Assembly: GCA_041689775.1 (NCBI GenBank)
Contig: JBDNFP010000365.1
Span: 1-12,261, forward strand
Source: JBDNFP01 sp041689775
GTDB lineage: Bacteria; Bacteroidota; Bacteroidia; Cytophagales; Spirosomataceae
Direction: 5' to 3'
Length of the DNA stretch: 12,261 bases
The position numbers and the translations under genes are program-made. The notes below the pieces were generated by a model that had not been told where the DNA came from, ran no database searches, and saw nothing but the letters and a program-made list of their open reading frames with translations. This document shows positions 1 to 7,464 of the stretch, in pieces (the first letter of the stretch is position 1; every line of letters starts with the position of its first letter).

Positions 1-60
1 ACTAGTTTGTCCCAAGGAGCTGATCAAATAATCGGTAGATAGATCAAGGTCTGTTTTCAT
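1..60 (-). CDS. Probable transposase, N-terminal fragment (runs off the window)
   Basis: A leftward reading frame starts with ATG at 60-58 and stays open to the window edge, giving 20 codons that begin MKTDLDLSTDYLISSLGQ. From memory, this resembles the N-terminus of DDE transposases common in Bacteroidota, which start with a Met-Lys...Asp-Tyr-Leu...Gly-Gln-Thr pattern before an Ala-Thr-Gly-Leu-Ser segment; that segment would lie outside the window. No catalytic residue is visible, so the family call rests on a short resemblance. If it is right, one end of an insertion sequence lies between this start codon and gnd. A TTG, 21 bases and TAAATTTG (positions 96 down to 65) read leftward would place transcription almost at the ATG. 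The element could be intact or decayed beyond the edge. Confidence 0.45.
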   Translation of the reverse strand, partial: MKTDLDLSTDYLISSLGQTS

Positions 61-96
61 CTGCCAAATTTAATTCGCTTTTCTTATCATATACAA

Positions 97-104
97 TAGC
101 TTTG
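97..104 (+). promoter_or_regulatory. Candidate -7 element for gnd
   Basis: TAGCTTTG fits the Bacteroidota -7 consensus TAnnTTTG exactly and lies 42 bases before the gnd ATG, which leaves a leader of roughly 35 bases. No clear TTG is seen 17-23 bases upstream, so only half the promoter is supported. It may lie inside or at the edge of the presumed insertion sequence to the left. Confidence 0.35.
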
Positions 105-146
105 CGTAACATCAGTTAGTAATTACAACTACAATAACCTCAGAAT

Positions 147-1565
147 ATGAACAACATACAATACGAATTTGGTATGGTTGGGCTTGGCGTCATGGGTAGA
201 AACCTGATGCTCAATATCGCCGATCATGACTTTTCTGTAATAGGTCTCGACCTAGACCCTCAAAAAGCGGCCGCCGTAGAGGAAGAAGCCGGGAAAGATA
301 AACCAGTACGGGGCACTACCTCCATGGAAGAGTTTGTGCGGTCGATCCGCAAACCCCGGGCTGTAATGCTACTGGTACCAGCGGGTAAGCCCGTTGATGC
401 CGTCATCGCATCTCTTCTCCCCCTCCTCGAACCCGGTGATATCGTAATTGATGGTGGAAACTCCTATTTCCCGGATACGGAGCGACGTGTTGAAGAACTG
501 GACGCAAAAGGTATTCACTTTTTCGGCATGGGAGTTTCCGGTGGCGAAAAAGGTGCTCGCTTTGGCCCCAGTATGATGCCGGGAGGTGACCGCGAAGCCT
601 ACGAGCGGCTGAGACCTATTTTTGAAGCAATCGCGGCGAAGGTAGACGGTGAACCCTGTGTGGAGTACCTCGGAAGCGGTTCGGCTGGTAACTATGTCAA
701 AATGGTACACAACGGCATTGAGTACGGTATTATGCAGCTCATCGCCGAAACTTATGACCTATTAAAACGGGGAGTGGGTCTGAATGATGACGAGTTGCAA
801 GCGGTATTTCAGGACTGGAACCAAACCGAATTACAATCATTCCTGATTGAGATTACCGGAGAAATCCTTGGAAAAGTAGACGATGAAACCGGTCAACGTT
901 TGGTAAGCATGATTTCGGACCGTGCCCGCTCGAAGGGAACCGGGAAATGGACCTCCCAAAATGCCATGGATTTGCAGGTACCCGTACCTTCCATCGATAT
1001 GGCTGTCCTAATGAGGGATATTTCTAAGTACAAAGAAGAGCGCGTGGAGGCTGCCAGGTTACTCCCTAACTCGACCCTCATCAATGGTGATAGCTCAGAT
1101 AAGGCAGCACTAATTGAACAGATGCGCAATGCTTTTTATTTTGCGATGATTTCTACCTACGCTCAGGGGCTGGCCCAGCTGACCGTAGCTTCCGAAAGCT
1201 ATAACTACGGTTTGAAATTAGCCGATGTAGCCCGGATCTGGCGGGGCGGTTGCATTATACGGGCCGCATGCTTATCGGATATTCGCACGGCCTACGAGCA
1301 AAACCCTGTGCTCCCCAGTCTCTTGCTGAACCCGAAAGTTGGCAACGATCTACTTAATCGCCAACAAGATACTCGCTCTGTCATTAAGCTAGCCATCGAC
1401 AAAGGTATCGCAATGCCTTGTTTTATGGCTTCTCTAGCCTATTTCGACGCTTACCGTACACCGTTACTGCCTACTAACTTAATACAGGCTCAGCGCGATT
1501 ATTTTGGTGCACATACCTACGAACGGATCGACAAGCCCGGTACCTTTCACACACAATGGAATTAA
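147..1565 (+). CDS. gnd: 6-phosphogluconate dehydrogenase, decarboxylating
   Basis: Cytosolic enzyme of the oxidative pentose phosphate pathway; it oxidises and decarboxylates 6-phosphogluconate to ribulose 5-phosphate. The 472-residue protein is full length for the family. The Rossmann glycine motif GLGVMGRNL is at residues 12-20, DGGNS at 102-106 and GVSGGEKGARFGPSMMPGG at about 129-147. The catalytic helix VKMVHNGIEYG at 184-194 holds Lys185 and Glu192, matching Lys183 and Glu190 of E. coli. GTGKWT is at 264-269, and the typical C-terminal QAQRDYFGAHTYERID is at 447-462. The ATG follows an A-rich leader, and the Rossmann motif begins 11 residues later as expected. Unusual point: residues 35-37 are Asp-Leu-Asp, where NADP-dependent enzymes have Asn-Arg-Ser/Thr, which suggests a shift toward NAD. 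It is followed by a hairpin and then zwf on the same strand. Confidence 0.97.
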   Translation: MNNIQYEFGMVGLGVMGRNLMLNIADHDFSVIGLDLDPQKAAAVEEEAGKDKPVRGTTSMEEFVRSIRKPRAVMLLVPAGKPVDAVIASLLPLLEPGDIVIDGGNSYFPDTERRVEELDAKGIHFFGMGVSGGEKGARFGPSMMPGGDREAYERLRPIFEAIAAKVDGEPCVEYLGSGSAGNYVKMVHNGIEYGIMQLIAETYDLLKRGVGLNDDELQAVFQDWNQTELQSFLIEITGEILGKVDDETGQRLVSMISDRARSKGTGKWTSQNAMDLQVPVPSIDMAVLMRDISKYKEERVEAARLLPNSTLINGDSSDKAALIEQMRNAFYFAMISTYAQGLAQLTVASESYNYGLKLADVARIWRGGCIIRAACLSDIRTAYEQNPVLPSLLLNPKVGNDLLNRQQDTRSVIKLAIDKGIAMPCFMASLAYFDAYRTPLLPTNLIQAQRDYFGAHTYERIDKPGTFHTQWN

Positions 1566-1569
1566 CTCT

Positions 1570-1610
1570 TTAAGAGAGAAGGCTGCATTAAAAGCTGCCT
1601 TCTCTCTTAA
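1570..1610 (+). terminator. Hairpin between gnd and zwf (terminator or attenuator)
   Basis: A perfect 14-bp inverted repeat: TTAAGAGAGAAGGC at 1570-1583 pairs with GCCTTCTCTCTTAA at 1597-1610, with a 13-base loop. It is followed by a T-rich but interrupted tract (TTCAACTTTTT). It starts 5 bases after the gnd stop and ends 15 bases before the zwf ATG, so it could end gnd transcription, trim the gnd message, or limit read-through into zwf. Confidence 0.7.
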
Positions 1611-1625
1611 TTCAACTTTTTAATT

Positions 1626-3134
1626 ATGAATGAATCAAAAAAACTCACCCCCACAATCGTCGTAATTTTTGGGGGAACCGGAGACCTCGCTCAACGTAAA
1701 TTGGTGCCGGCTTTTTATAATTTATTTATTGATGGCTGGATATCGGACCAATTTGCCATCGTTGGCCTCGGTCGTACCCAAACGAATGACGAAAAATACC
1801 AGAAACACCTGTGCGAAGGGTTAGATCAGTTTTCCCGTAGTGGTAAGCCCGCCAAGGAGCTCTGGGAAAAATTCCGTAATTCTATCCATTACTTACAATC
1901 CAATATCAATGAACCTGCCTCCTATGAGGCCCTTGCCGAGAAAATCAAAGCGATAGAAGAAAAATGGGGTATCCGTGCCAACCATCTATTCTACCTCTCG
2001 GTAGCCCCCAACTTTATCGAACCAATTACCGTTAACCTAGCAAAAATAGGATTGGCTGACGATGTGGAAAAAGACCGGATTGTAGTGGAAAAGCCTTTCG
2101 GACACGATCTTGCCTCAGCCAAAAAGCTAAATCAATTGCTAACCTGTACTTTCCAGGAGTCACAGATTTACCGGATTGATCACTACCTCGGAAAAGATAC
2201 CGTTCAAAATATTCTTGCCCTTCGATTTGCTAACGCTCTCTTCGAGCCACTCTGGAACCGTAACTACATCGAGTACGTACAGATTACCGTAGCCGAAGAA
2301 GTAGGCGTTGGCGAACGAGGCGGGTATTACGAAGGCTCGGGAGCCTTGCGTGACATGATCCAGAATCACCTGCTGCAATTACTGTGCATGGTAGCCATGG
2401 AACCACCAATGGCCTTTGAAGCCGAAGAAATCCGAAACCGAAAAGTTGATGCCCTGAAAGCTATTCGAAAATACACCCGCGAGGAAGTAGGTAAGTTTGC
2501 GGTGCGTGGCCAGTATGGTCCAGGCTGGATAAAAGGGAAACAGGTACCCGGTTATCGACAGGAAACCGGCGTCGATTCCAAATCTAACACGGAGACCTAC
2601 GCCGCTGTCAAGTTTCAACTGGACAACTGGCGTTGGCAAGGGGTACCTTTCTACCTCCGTACCGGAAAACGTATGCAGGAAAAAAACTCTTCTATTACCA
2701 TTCAGTTCCGTCCGGTGCCCCACCTAACGTTCCCGTCTTCGATGTCAGAAAGTATTCTTCCCAATCGTCTTATTATCAATATTCAGCCGCAGATGGATAT
2801 CCGGCTTCGGTTTATGGCCAAGAAAACCGGACTTAATATGGCACTTACTCCGGCCGATATGGTATTCGATTTCAATGGTGATACTACCCAAGCTGAGCCA
2901 CCGGAAGCGTATGAAACCTTGCTACTCGATGCAATGCACGGCGATGCTACCCTATTTATGCGTTCAGACCAGGTAGAGGTAGCCTGGGAAGTAATCACTC
3001 CCATCCTGGAAACCTGGGAATCACGTCAATCGCTGGAATTTCCGAATTATGCCACCGGTATGTGGGGACCAGAAAATGCCGAGGCATTAATTGCCCGCGA
3101 CAGTCACACATGGACAGTTACTTTTGCTCATTAA
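1626..3134 (+). CDS. zwf: Glucose-6-phosphate 1-dehydrogenase
   Basis: Catalyses the first step of the oxidative pentose phosphate pathway in the cytosol: glucose 6-phosphate plus NAD(P)+ gives 6-phosphoglucono-lactone. At 502 residues it is the usual bacterial length. The dinucleotide-binding motif GGTGDLAQRKL is at residues 16-26, and Arg50 in VGLGRTQ aligns with the arginine (Arg46 in Leuconostoc) that contacts the NADP 2'-phosphate. EKPFGHDL is at 155-162, the substrate-binding motif RIDHYLGK at 183-190, and the likely catalytic base is His248 in MIQNHLLQ (equivalent to Leuconostoc His240). The ATG sits 15 bases after the hairpin that follows gnd, leaving no room for a separate promoter there. 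Transcription therefore probably reads through from gnd or starts within gnd. pgl begins 9 bases after its stop, so the two are almost certainly co-transcribed. Confidence 0.97.
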   Translation: MNESKKLTPTIVVIFGGTGDLAQRKLVPAFYNLFIDGWISDQFAIVGLGRTQTNDEKYQKHLCEGLDQFSRSGKPAKELWEKFRNSIHYLQSNINEPASYEALAEKIKAIEEKWGIRANHLFYLSVAPNFIEPITVNLAKIGLADDVEKDRIVVEKPFGHDLASAKKLNQLLTCTFQESQIYRIDHYLGKDTVQNILALRFANALFEPLWNRNYIEYVQITVAEEVGVGERGGYYEGSGALRDMIQNHLLQLLCMVAMEPPMAFEAEEIRNRKVDALKAIRKYTREEVGKFAVRGQYGPGWIKGKQVPGYRQETGVDSKSNTETYAAVKFQLDNWRWQGVPFYLRTGKRMQEKNSSITIQFRPVPHLTFPSSMSESILPNRLIINIQPQMDIRLRFMAKKTGLNMALTPADMVFDFNGDTTQAEPPEAYETLLLDAMHGDATLFMRSDQVEVAWEVITPILETWESRQSLEFPNYATGMWGPENAEALIARDSHTWTVTFAH

Positions 3135-3143
3135 CCAATACAC

Positions 3144-3875
3144 ATGGTACAGTTATTTGAAGATAAAACAGCGCTTAGCGTTGCTGCCGCTGAACTTTTT
3201 GTTCGGGTAGCCCGCCAAGCCGTCGAAGAAAAAGAACGTTTTACCGTAGCCCTTACCGGAGGTTCTTCCCCCGTTGAGCTCTATAACATGCTGACGCAGT
3301 CGCCCTACCTCGAACAAATTCCCTGGCAACAAATCTATGTATTCTGGGGTGATGAGCGATGGGTACCACTCACCGACGATCGCAGTAACGCCAAAATGGC
3401 CCAAGAGGCTTTCTTGAATCAGGTACCAATTCCCCAGGAGCAGGTTTACCCGATGTGGGCTGACGATACCGAGCCCGAAAAGTTTGCGGAGTACTACGAA
3501 GCTTTACTTAAAAAGCACTTTGGTACAAATGCCCCCCAATTTGACTTAATCCTACTAGGCATGGGTGACGACGGACATACCGCTTCTCTATTTCCGGGTA
3601 CCGCCGTTTTATATGAAACAGAACATTGGGTACAAGCCTATTATCTGGCACCACAGTCAATGTACCGGGTAACGCTTACCGCTCCCCTTATCAATCAGGC
3701 TAAAAATATCTGTTTTTTGACGTTTGGTAGTAATAAAGCCAAGGCGTTGTATGAAGTACTTGGCGGAGAACAGAACCCGGAGTTGTATCCATCCCAGCTT
3801 ATTCAGCCCCAGAATGGAGAGGTACTTTGGTTCGTTGACGAAAGTGCAGCGGCGCTGTTGACGAGCAAGGAGTAA
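3144..3875 (+). CDS. pgl: 6-phosphogluconolactonase (DevB/SOL type)
   Basis: Hydrolyses 6-phosphoglucono-1,5-lactone, the Zwf product, to 6-phosphogluconate, the Gnd substrate, completing the set of three oxidative-branch enzymes. The 243-residue protein is normal for the DevB/SOL (glucosamine-6-phosphate isomerase-like) type and is not the beta-propeller YbhE type. It has the sugar-phosphate motif LTGGSSPVELY at residues 37-47, WGDERWVPLTDDRSN at 68-82, and GMGDDGHTASLFPG at 139-152, which contains the family's catalytic-region histidine (His145). The start lies 9 bases after the zwf stop, which supports a zwf-pgl transcription unit. A convergent hairpin lies about 110 bases downstream. GlcN-6-P deaminase is the main alternative in the fold, but the motifs and neighbours favour lactonase. 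Confidence 0.95.
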   Translation: MVQLFEDKTALSVAAAELFVRVARQAVEEKERFTVALTGGSSPVELYNMLTQSPYLEQIPWQQIYVFWGDERWVPLTDDRSNAKMAQEAFLNQVPIPQEQVYPMWADDTEPEKFAEYYEALLKKHFGTNAPQFDLILLGMGDDGHTASLFPGTAVLYETEHWVQAYYLAPQSMYRVTLTAPLINQAKNICFLTFGSNKAKALYEVLGGEQNPELYPSQLIQPQNGEVLWFVDESAAALLTSKE

Positions 3876-3984
3876 AAAAATTATACCCGATAAGTTATTA
3901 AAAAACACCACTAGATAACCCCGATATACTTGTAAAAAGTAAGAGAGACATCCAACTATAGTACTTACCTGCCGTATAGTAATA

Positions 3985-4024
3985 ATACAGCAGCCCGAAG
4001 GCCAAAACCTCCGGGCTGCTGTAT
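3985..4024. terminator. Shared convergent terminator hairpin, pgl / gcvP
   Basis: ATACAGCAGCCCG (3985-3997) pairs with CGGGCTGCTGTAT (4012-4024), a perfect 13-bp stem. An inner AGG/CCT extension past one mismatch leaves a six-base loop. It sits between the convergent pgl and gcvP genes, so it probably serves both. Neither side has a long T-run, so termination may be partial. I see no gene in the rest of this gap (3876-4045). Confidence 0.7.
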
Positions 4025-4045
4025 ATATCAGTTTATTAAACTATT

Positions 4046-6943
4046 CTACTCCGCTGCTGCTACCTCTTCCTGTTCTGCATAAGCTTCTACTGGGATACAC
4101 GAGCAGATCAGATTACGGTCTCCGTAAGCACTATCTACGCGGCTCACGCTCGGCCAGAACTTACTGAAACGCAGATGTGGGAGTGGGAAAGCAGCTTTCT
4201 CTCGGCTGTACGGACGGCTCCAATCGTCAGCCAACACTACGCGGGAGGTATGGGGTGCGTACTTTAATACGTTTTCGACACGATCAGCACTTCCGTCTTC
4301 AACCTCCCGAATCTCATTACGAACAGCAATCATAGTATCGCAAAAACGATCTAATTCTGCCTGCGACTCTGATTCGGTTGGCTCAATCATGAGCGTACCA
4401 GCTACGGGGAAAGATAGTGTAGGAGCATGGTATCCATAATCCATCAAGCGCTTAGCGATATCCTCGGCCTCAACACCCACTGATTTAAAGGGACGACAGT
4501 CCAGAATCATCTCGTGCGCGCAGCGACCACTCTTTCCTGTATAGAGTACTTCATAGTGACCATTCAATCGCTCCTTAATATAATTGGCGTTGAGAATAGC
4601 CATTTTGGTAGCATTGGTCAAGCCTTCGCTACCCATCATGGCGATGTACGCGTAGGAAATGGTCAAAATGCTGGCACTTCCATAAGGAGCCGCAGATACA
4701 GCTCCTCCTTTACCCACTTTCGCATCCAGATTTACGTGTCCGGGAAGGAAAGGTACTAACTGCTCAGCCACACCAATGGGTCCCATACCAGGGCCACCAC
4801 CACCATGGGGAATACAGAATGTCTTGTGCAGGTTGAGGTGACACACATCCGCGCCAATCATACCCGGGCTCGTCAGGCCAACTTGAGCGTTCATGTTAGC
4901 ACCATCCATGTATACTTGTCCGCCATGCTCGTGGATAAGCGCACAAATTTCCTTTATATCTGTTTCGAATACGCCGTGCGTCGACGGATACGTTACCATC
5001 AAACAGGCTAGCTCACTGCTGTACTGCTCAGCCTTGGCACGTAGATCGGCTACGTCAATGTTTCCACGCTCGTCGCACTTGGTCACTACTACCTTCATAC
5101 CAGCCATAACCGCCGAAGCAGGGTTAGTACCATGGGCAGATGAAGGAATCAAAGCTACGTTACGGTGGCCGTCTCCACGACTAGCATGATACGCGCGAAT
5201 TACCATTAGCCCGGCGTATTCCCCCTGAGCACCTGAATTAGGTTGTAACGACATCGCCGCAAAACCGGTAATTTCGCACAGCCATTCATTGAGTTCTTTG
5301 AACATTAATTGATACCCACGAGTCTGCTCAACGGGCGCAAACGGGTGAATTGCCCCGAATTCTGGCCAAGTAACTGGTATCATTTCTGCCGTAGCATTCA
5401 GCTTCATGGTACAGCTACCTAGTGAAATCATGGAATGCACCAAAGACAAGTCTTTGCTTTCCAGAGACTTTAAGTAGCGAAGCATCTCGTGTTCGGTATG
5501 ATACATCGAGAATACCGGGTGCGTCAGATAAGTAGTGGAGCGGGCTACTTCGGGTGAAATCGATATTTCCTGCTCCTCATCAATTTTCATTTCGCCCAGA
5601 AAACCAGATACATCGGCAAATAAATTCAGCAGTTTGATTACATCTTCGAATGTTTTTCCCTCGTCAAATGAAACCCCTACACGATTGTCAGGATAAGGGT
5701 AATGGCGCAGGTTGACACCCCACTTCGCAGACTCTTCCTTCAACTTTTTAGCTAGCGGAGTCTGAATAGTGACCGTATCAAAATACTCGTTTGTGAGTAC
5801 GTGGAAGTTGAATTTCTTAACTGTTTCGGCAAACAACTTGGTCAACCCGTGGGTACGGGCCGCTATATGTTTCAATCCCTCGGGACCATGATACACCGCA
5901 TAGGCACCAGCCATTACCGCCAATAATACTTGAGCTGTACAAATATTAGAAGTGGCTTTTTCGCGGCGGATATGTTGCTCGCGGGTTTGCAAAGCCATCC
6001 GTAACGCCCGGTTTCCTTCGGCGTCTACCGATACGCCAATGATACGGCCCGGTAACTGTCTTTTAAAAGCATCCTTGGTCGCAAAGAATGCTGCGTGCGG
6101 TCCACCGTATCCCATGGGTACGCCAAATCGCTGCGATGATCCTACGACTACATCGGCTCCCATTTCGCCAGGTGCTTTAAGAAGTGTAAGTGAAAGCAAA
6201 TCAGCGGCAACCGATACGAATACATTCAGTTCGTGGGCAGCGGCGATGAAAGGTGTGTAATCCAGTACTTCACCATTGGTAGCGGGGTACTGAACCAGCG
6301 CTCCGAATATATTTTCCTGAGTAAGGTCGAAAGTAAGGTGATTTCCTACTACTACTTTTATTCCTACGGGAGTTGCCCGGGTATAAAGCAAATCGATCGT
6401 TTGAGGATGGCAAAGCTCCGAAACAAAAAATGTATCTGCCTTTTTCTTAGCAGCGGGCCGGGCACTATGTAGCATAGTCATTGCTTCGGCCGCCGCCGTG
6501 GCTTCGTCCAAAAGAGAAGCATTAGCAATTTCCATTCCGGTGAGATCAGTTACTACCGTTTGGAAATTCAACAGCATTTCCAAACGCCCCTGGGCAATCT
6601 CGGCCTGATAAGGTGTGTAAGCCGTATACCATGCTGGGTTTTCGAGAATATTACGAAGAATTACATTGGGAGTAAGGGTATCGTAATAGCCCATTCCAAT
6701 GTAAGACTTGAAAATAACATTCTGATTCGCTAGCTTCTTGAAATCATGCAAGAAGGCATGCTCCGACTTAGATTTAGGTAGCCGTAGATTCTCTGGTAAG
6801 CGTATGCCCGCCGGAACAGTTTGGTCAATAAGCTCGTCCAAAGAAGAAACACCCACTTTTTCGAGCATTTCGCTGAGTTCACGTTTGCTTTTGCCGTGAT
6901 GACGACCTTCAAATTTTTCTTGGGATTGTAAGTTGATTTTCAT
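4046..6943 (-). CDS. gcvP: Glycine dehydrogenase (decarboxylating), P protein of the glycine cleavage system
   Basis: PLP-dependent enzyme that decarboxylates glycine and passes the aminomethyl group to the lipoyl arm of GcvH. The 965-residue product is the fused single-chain form, not the split GcvPA/GcvPB form. The N-terminal half has the conserved GMGYYDTLTPNVILRNILEN (83-102) and NPAWYTAYTPYQAEIAQGRLE (102-122). The C-terminal half has HKTFCIPHGGGGPG at 706-719, with Lys707 the PLP Schiff-base lysine (E. coli position 706). The last 15 or so residues are acidic and alanine-rich and look non-catalytic. The ATG is preceded by an exact promoter match ending about 40 bases upstream. gcvT, gcvH and lpd are absent from the window, so the system is dispersed in this genome. 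No glycine riboswitch is apparent in the short leader. Confidence 0.97.
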   Translation of the reverse strand: MKINLQSQEKFEGRHHGKSKRELSEMLEKVGVSSLDELIDQTVPAGIRLPENLRLPKSKSEHAFLHDFKKLANQNVIFKSYIGMGYYDTLTPNVILRNILENPAWYTAYTPYQAEIAQGRLEMLLNFQTVVTDLTGMEIANASLLDEATAAAEAMTMLHSARPAAKKKADTFFVSELCHPQTIDLLYTRATPVGIKVVVGNHLTFDLTQENIFGALVQYPATNGEVLDYTPFIAAAHELNVFVSVAADLLSLTLLKAPGEMGADVVVGSSQRFGVPMGYGGPHAAFFATKDAFKRQLPGRIIGVSVDAEGNRALRMALQTREQHIRREKATSNICTAQVLLAVMAGAYAVYHGPEGLKHIAARTHGLTKLFAETVKKFNFHVLTNEYFDTVTIQTPLAKKLKEESAKWGVNLRHYPYPDNRVGVSFDEGKTFEDVIKLLNLFADVSGFLGEMKIDEEQEISISPEVARSTTYLTHPVFSMYHTEHEMLRYLKSLESKDLSLVHSMISLGSCTMKLNATAEMIPVTWPEFGAIHPFAPVEQTRGYQLMFKELNEWLCEITGFAAMSLQPNSGAQGEYAGLMVIRAYHASRGDGHRNVALIPSSAHGTNPASAVMAGMKVVVTKCDERGNIDVADLRAKAEQYSSELACLMVTYPSTHGVFETDIKEICALIHEHGGQVYMDGANMNAQVGLTSPGMIGADVCHLNLHKTFCIPHGGGGPGMGPIGVAEQLVPFLPGHVNLDAKVGKGGAVSAAPYGSASILTISYAYIAMMGSEGLTNATKMAILNANYIKERLNGHYEVLYTGKSGRCAHEMILDCRPFKSVGVEAEDIAKRLMDYGYHAPTLSFPVAGTLMIEPTESESQAELDRFCDTMIAVRNEIREVEDGSADRVENVLKYAPHTSRVVLADDWSRPYSREKAAFPLPHLRFSKFWPSVSRVDSAYGDRNLICSCIPVEAYAEQEEVAAAE

Positions 6944-6983
6944 GCTTGGGGCTAAAAACCGCTAGTGTCAAGTTAAGAAATTG

Positions 6984-7011
6984 CAAAAATATAGAAAAGA
7001 ATTTGATTCAA
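6984..7011 (-). promoter_or_regulatory. Promoter of gcvP
   Basis: Reading leftward, TTG (7011-7009), 17 bases, then TATTTTTG (6991-6984) match the Bacteroidota -33/-7 pattern TTG-N17-23-TAnnTTTG. The -7 element ends about 40 bases before the gcvP ATG, giving a leader of about 35 bases. Both elements fit, but no start site is mapped. Confidence 0.5.
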
Positions 7012-7071
7012 TGCAGAACCGTTAGTGTAGAAACAGTGAGTGAGTAACATTTTGTTTCTGAAAGAAGTTTT

Positions 7072-7114
7072 AAAAAAAAGCTTGGCCCTGAATGCAGTTA
7101 TTCAGGGCCAAGCT
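7072..7114 (-). terminator. Intrinsic terminator of the small secreted-protein gene
   Basis: A perfect 15-bp stem, AGCTTGGCCCTGAAT (7079-7093) against ATTCAGGGCCAAGCT (7100-7114), with a six-base loop. On the minus strand it is followed directly by eight T residues. It starts 14 bases after the stop codon of the leftward gene at 7129-7359 and insulates that gene from gcvP. It is the most canonical terminator in the window. Confidence 0.88.
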
Positions 7115-7128
7115 CAGTCAATTTCTTT

Positions 7129-7359
7129 CTAGTGCTTCGGACAATCACACGAGCTTTTTCGTTTAAAAATACCCAGAAATTTTTTACTTCGTGGTTTTTT
7201 ATAGCCCTTGTAACGCTTCCCTTTGTGTTTCTTTTTTCCAAATAGTCCCATTTCGGTCTTGGCAGGAGAAACGAGCATTGTTGTTTCGGCTTGGGCTTCT
7301 ACCCCAAAGCCTACCAACATCCATCCCGATAATAACAGTATTGCTAATTTATTCTTCAT
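7129..7359 (-). CDS. Small secreted lysine-rich protein, function unknown
   Basis: A 76-residue protein that I do not recognise. Residues 1-24 form a clear Sec signal peptide: Lys at positions 2 and 4, a hydrophobic core at 5-19, and a likely cleavage after Ala24 in EAQA. The predicted mature part is about 52 residues with 17 Lys/Arg and only three acidic residues, so it is strongly cationic. It carries two similar units, GLFGKKK (38-44) and LGIFKRK (62-68), with a KGKRYKGYKKPRSKK stretch between them and a C-terminal CDC motif (Cys71, Cys73). There is no lipobox. The gene lies 105 bases after the metallophosphoesterase gene on the same strand, has its own candidate -7 element, and ends in a textbook terminator, so it is probably expressed. 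Binding to a polyanion (LPS, nucleic acid, exopolysaccharide) is only a guess from charge. Confidence 0.75.
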   Translation of the reverse strand: MKNKLAILLLSGWMLVGFGVEAQAETTMLVSPAKTEMGLFGKKKHKGKRYKGYKKPRSKKFLGIFKRKSSCDCPKH

Positions 7360-7424
7360 GTTTTAGGTCATTTCCGAAGATAACTCTTTGTTTTTCAACG
7401 AGCCAATCTCGATTTTATTCCACC

Positions 7425-7432
7425 CAAATTTA
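7425..7432 (-). promoter_or_regulatory. Candidate -7 element for the small secreted-protein gene
   Basis: Reading leftward, TAAATTTG matches TAnnTTTG exactly and lies 65 bases before the ATG at 7359. The nearest TTG triplets (at 7449-7447 and 7446-7444) are only 14 and 11 bases upstream, shorter than usual, so the -33 part is weak. Confidence 0.33.
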
Positions 7433-7464
7433 TGAAAATTGGTCAACAATATCATATTTGTAGG

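Noticed and set aside
4514..6472. Several plus-strand open frames inside gcvP, up to about 100 codons.
   Set aside because: They lie opposite the well-conserved gcvP frame, have no recognisable domains or promoters, and look like antisense shadows.
6944..7128. Possible glycine riboswitch in the gcvP leader.
   Set aside because: The space holds a promoter about 40 bases from the ATG and the neighbour's terminator, which leaves no room for an aptamer in the transcribed leader.
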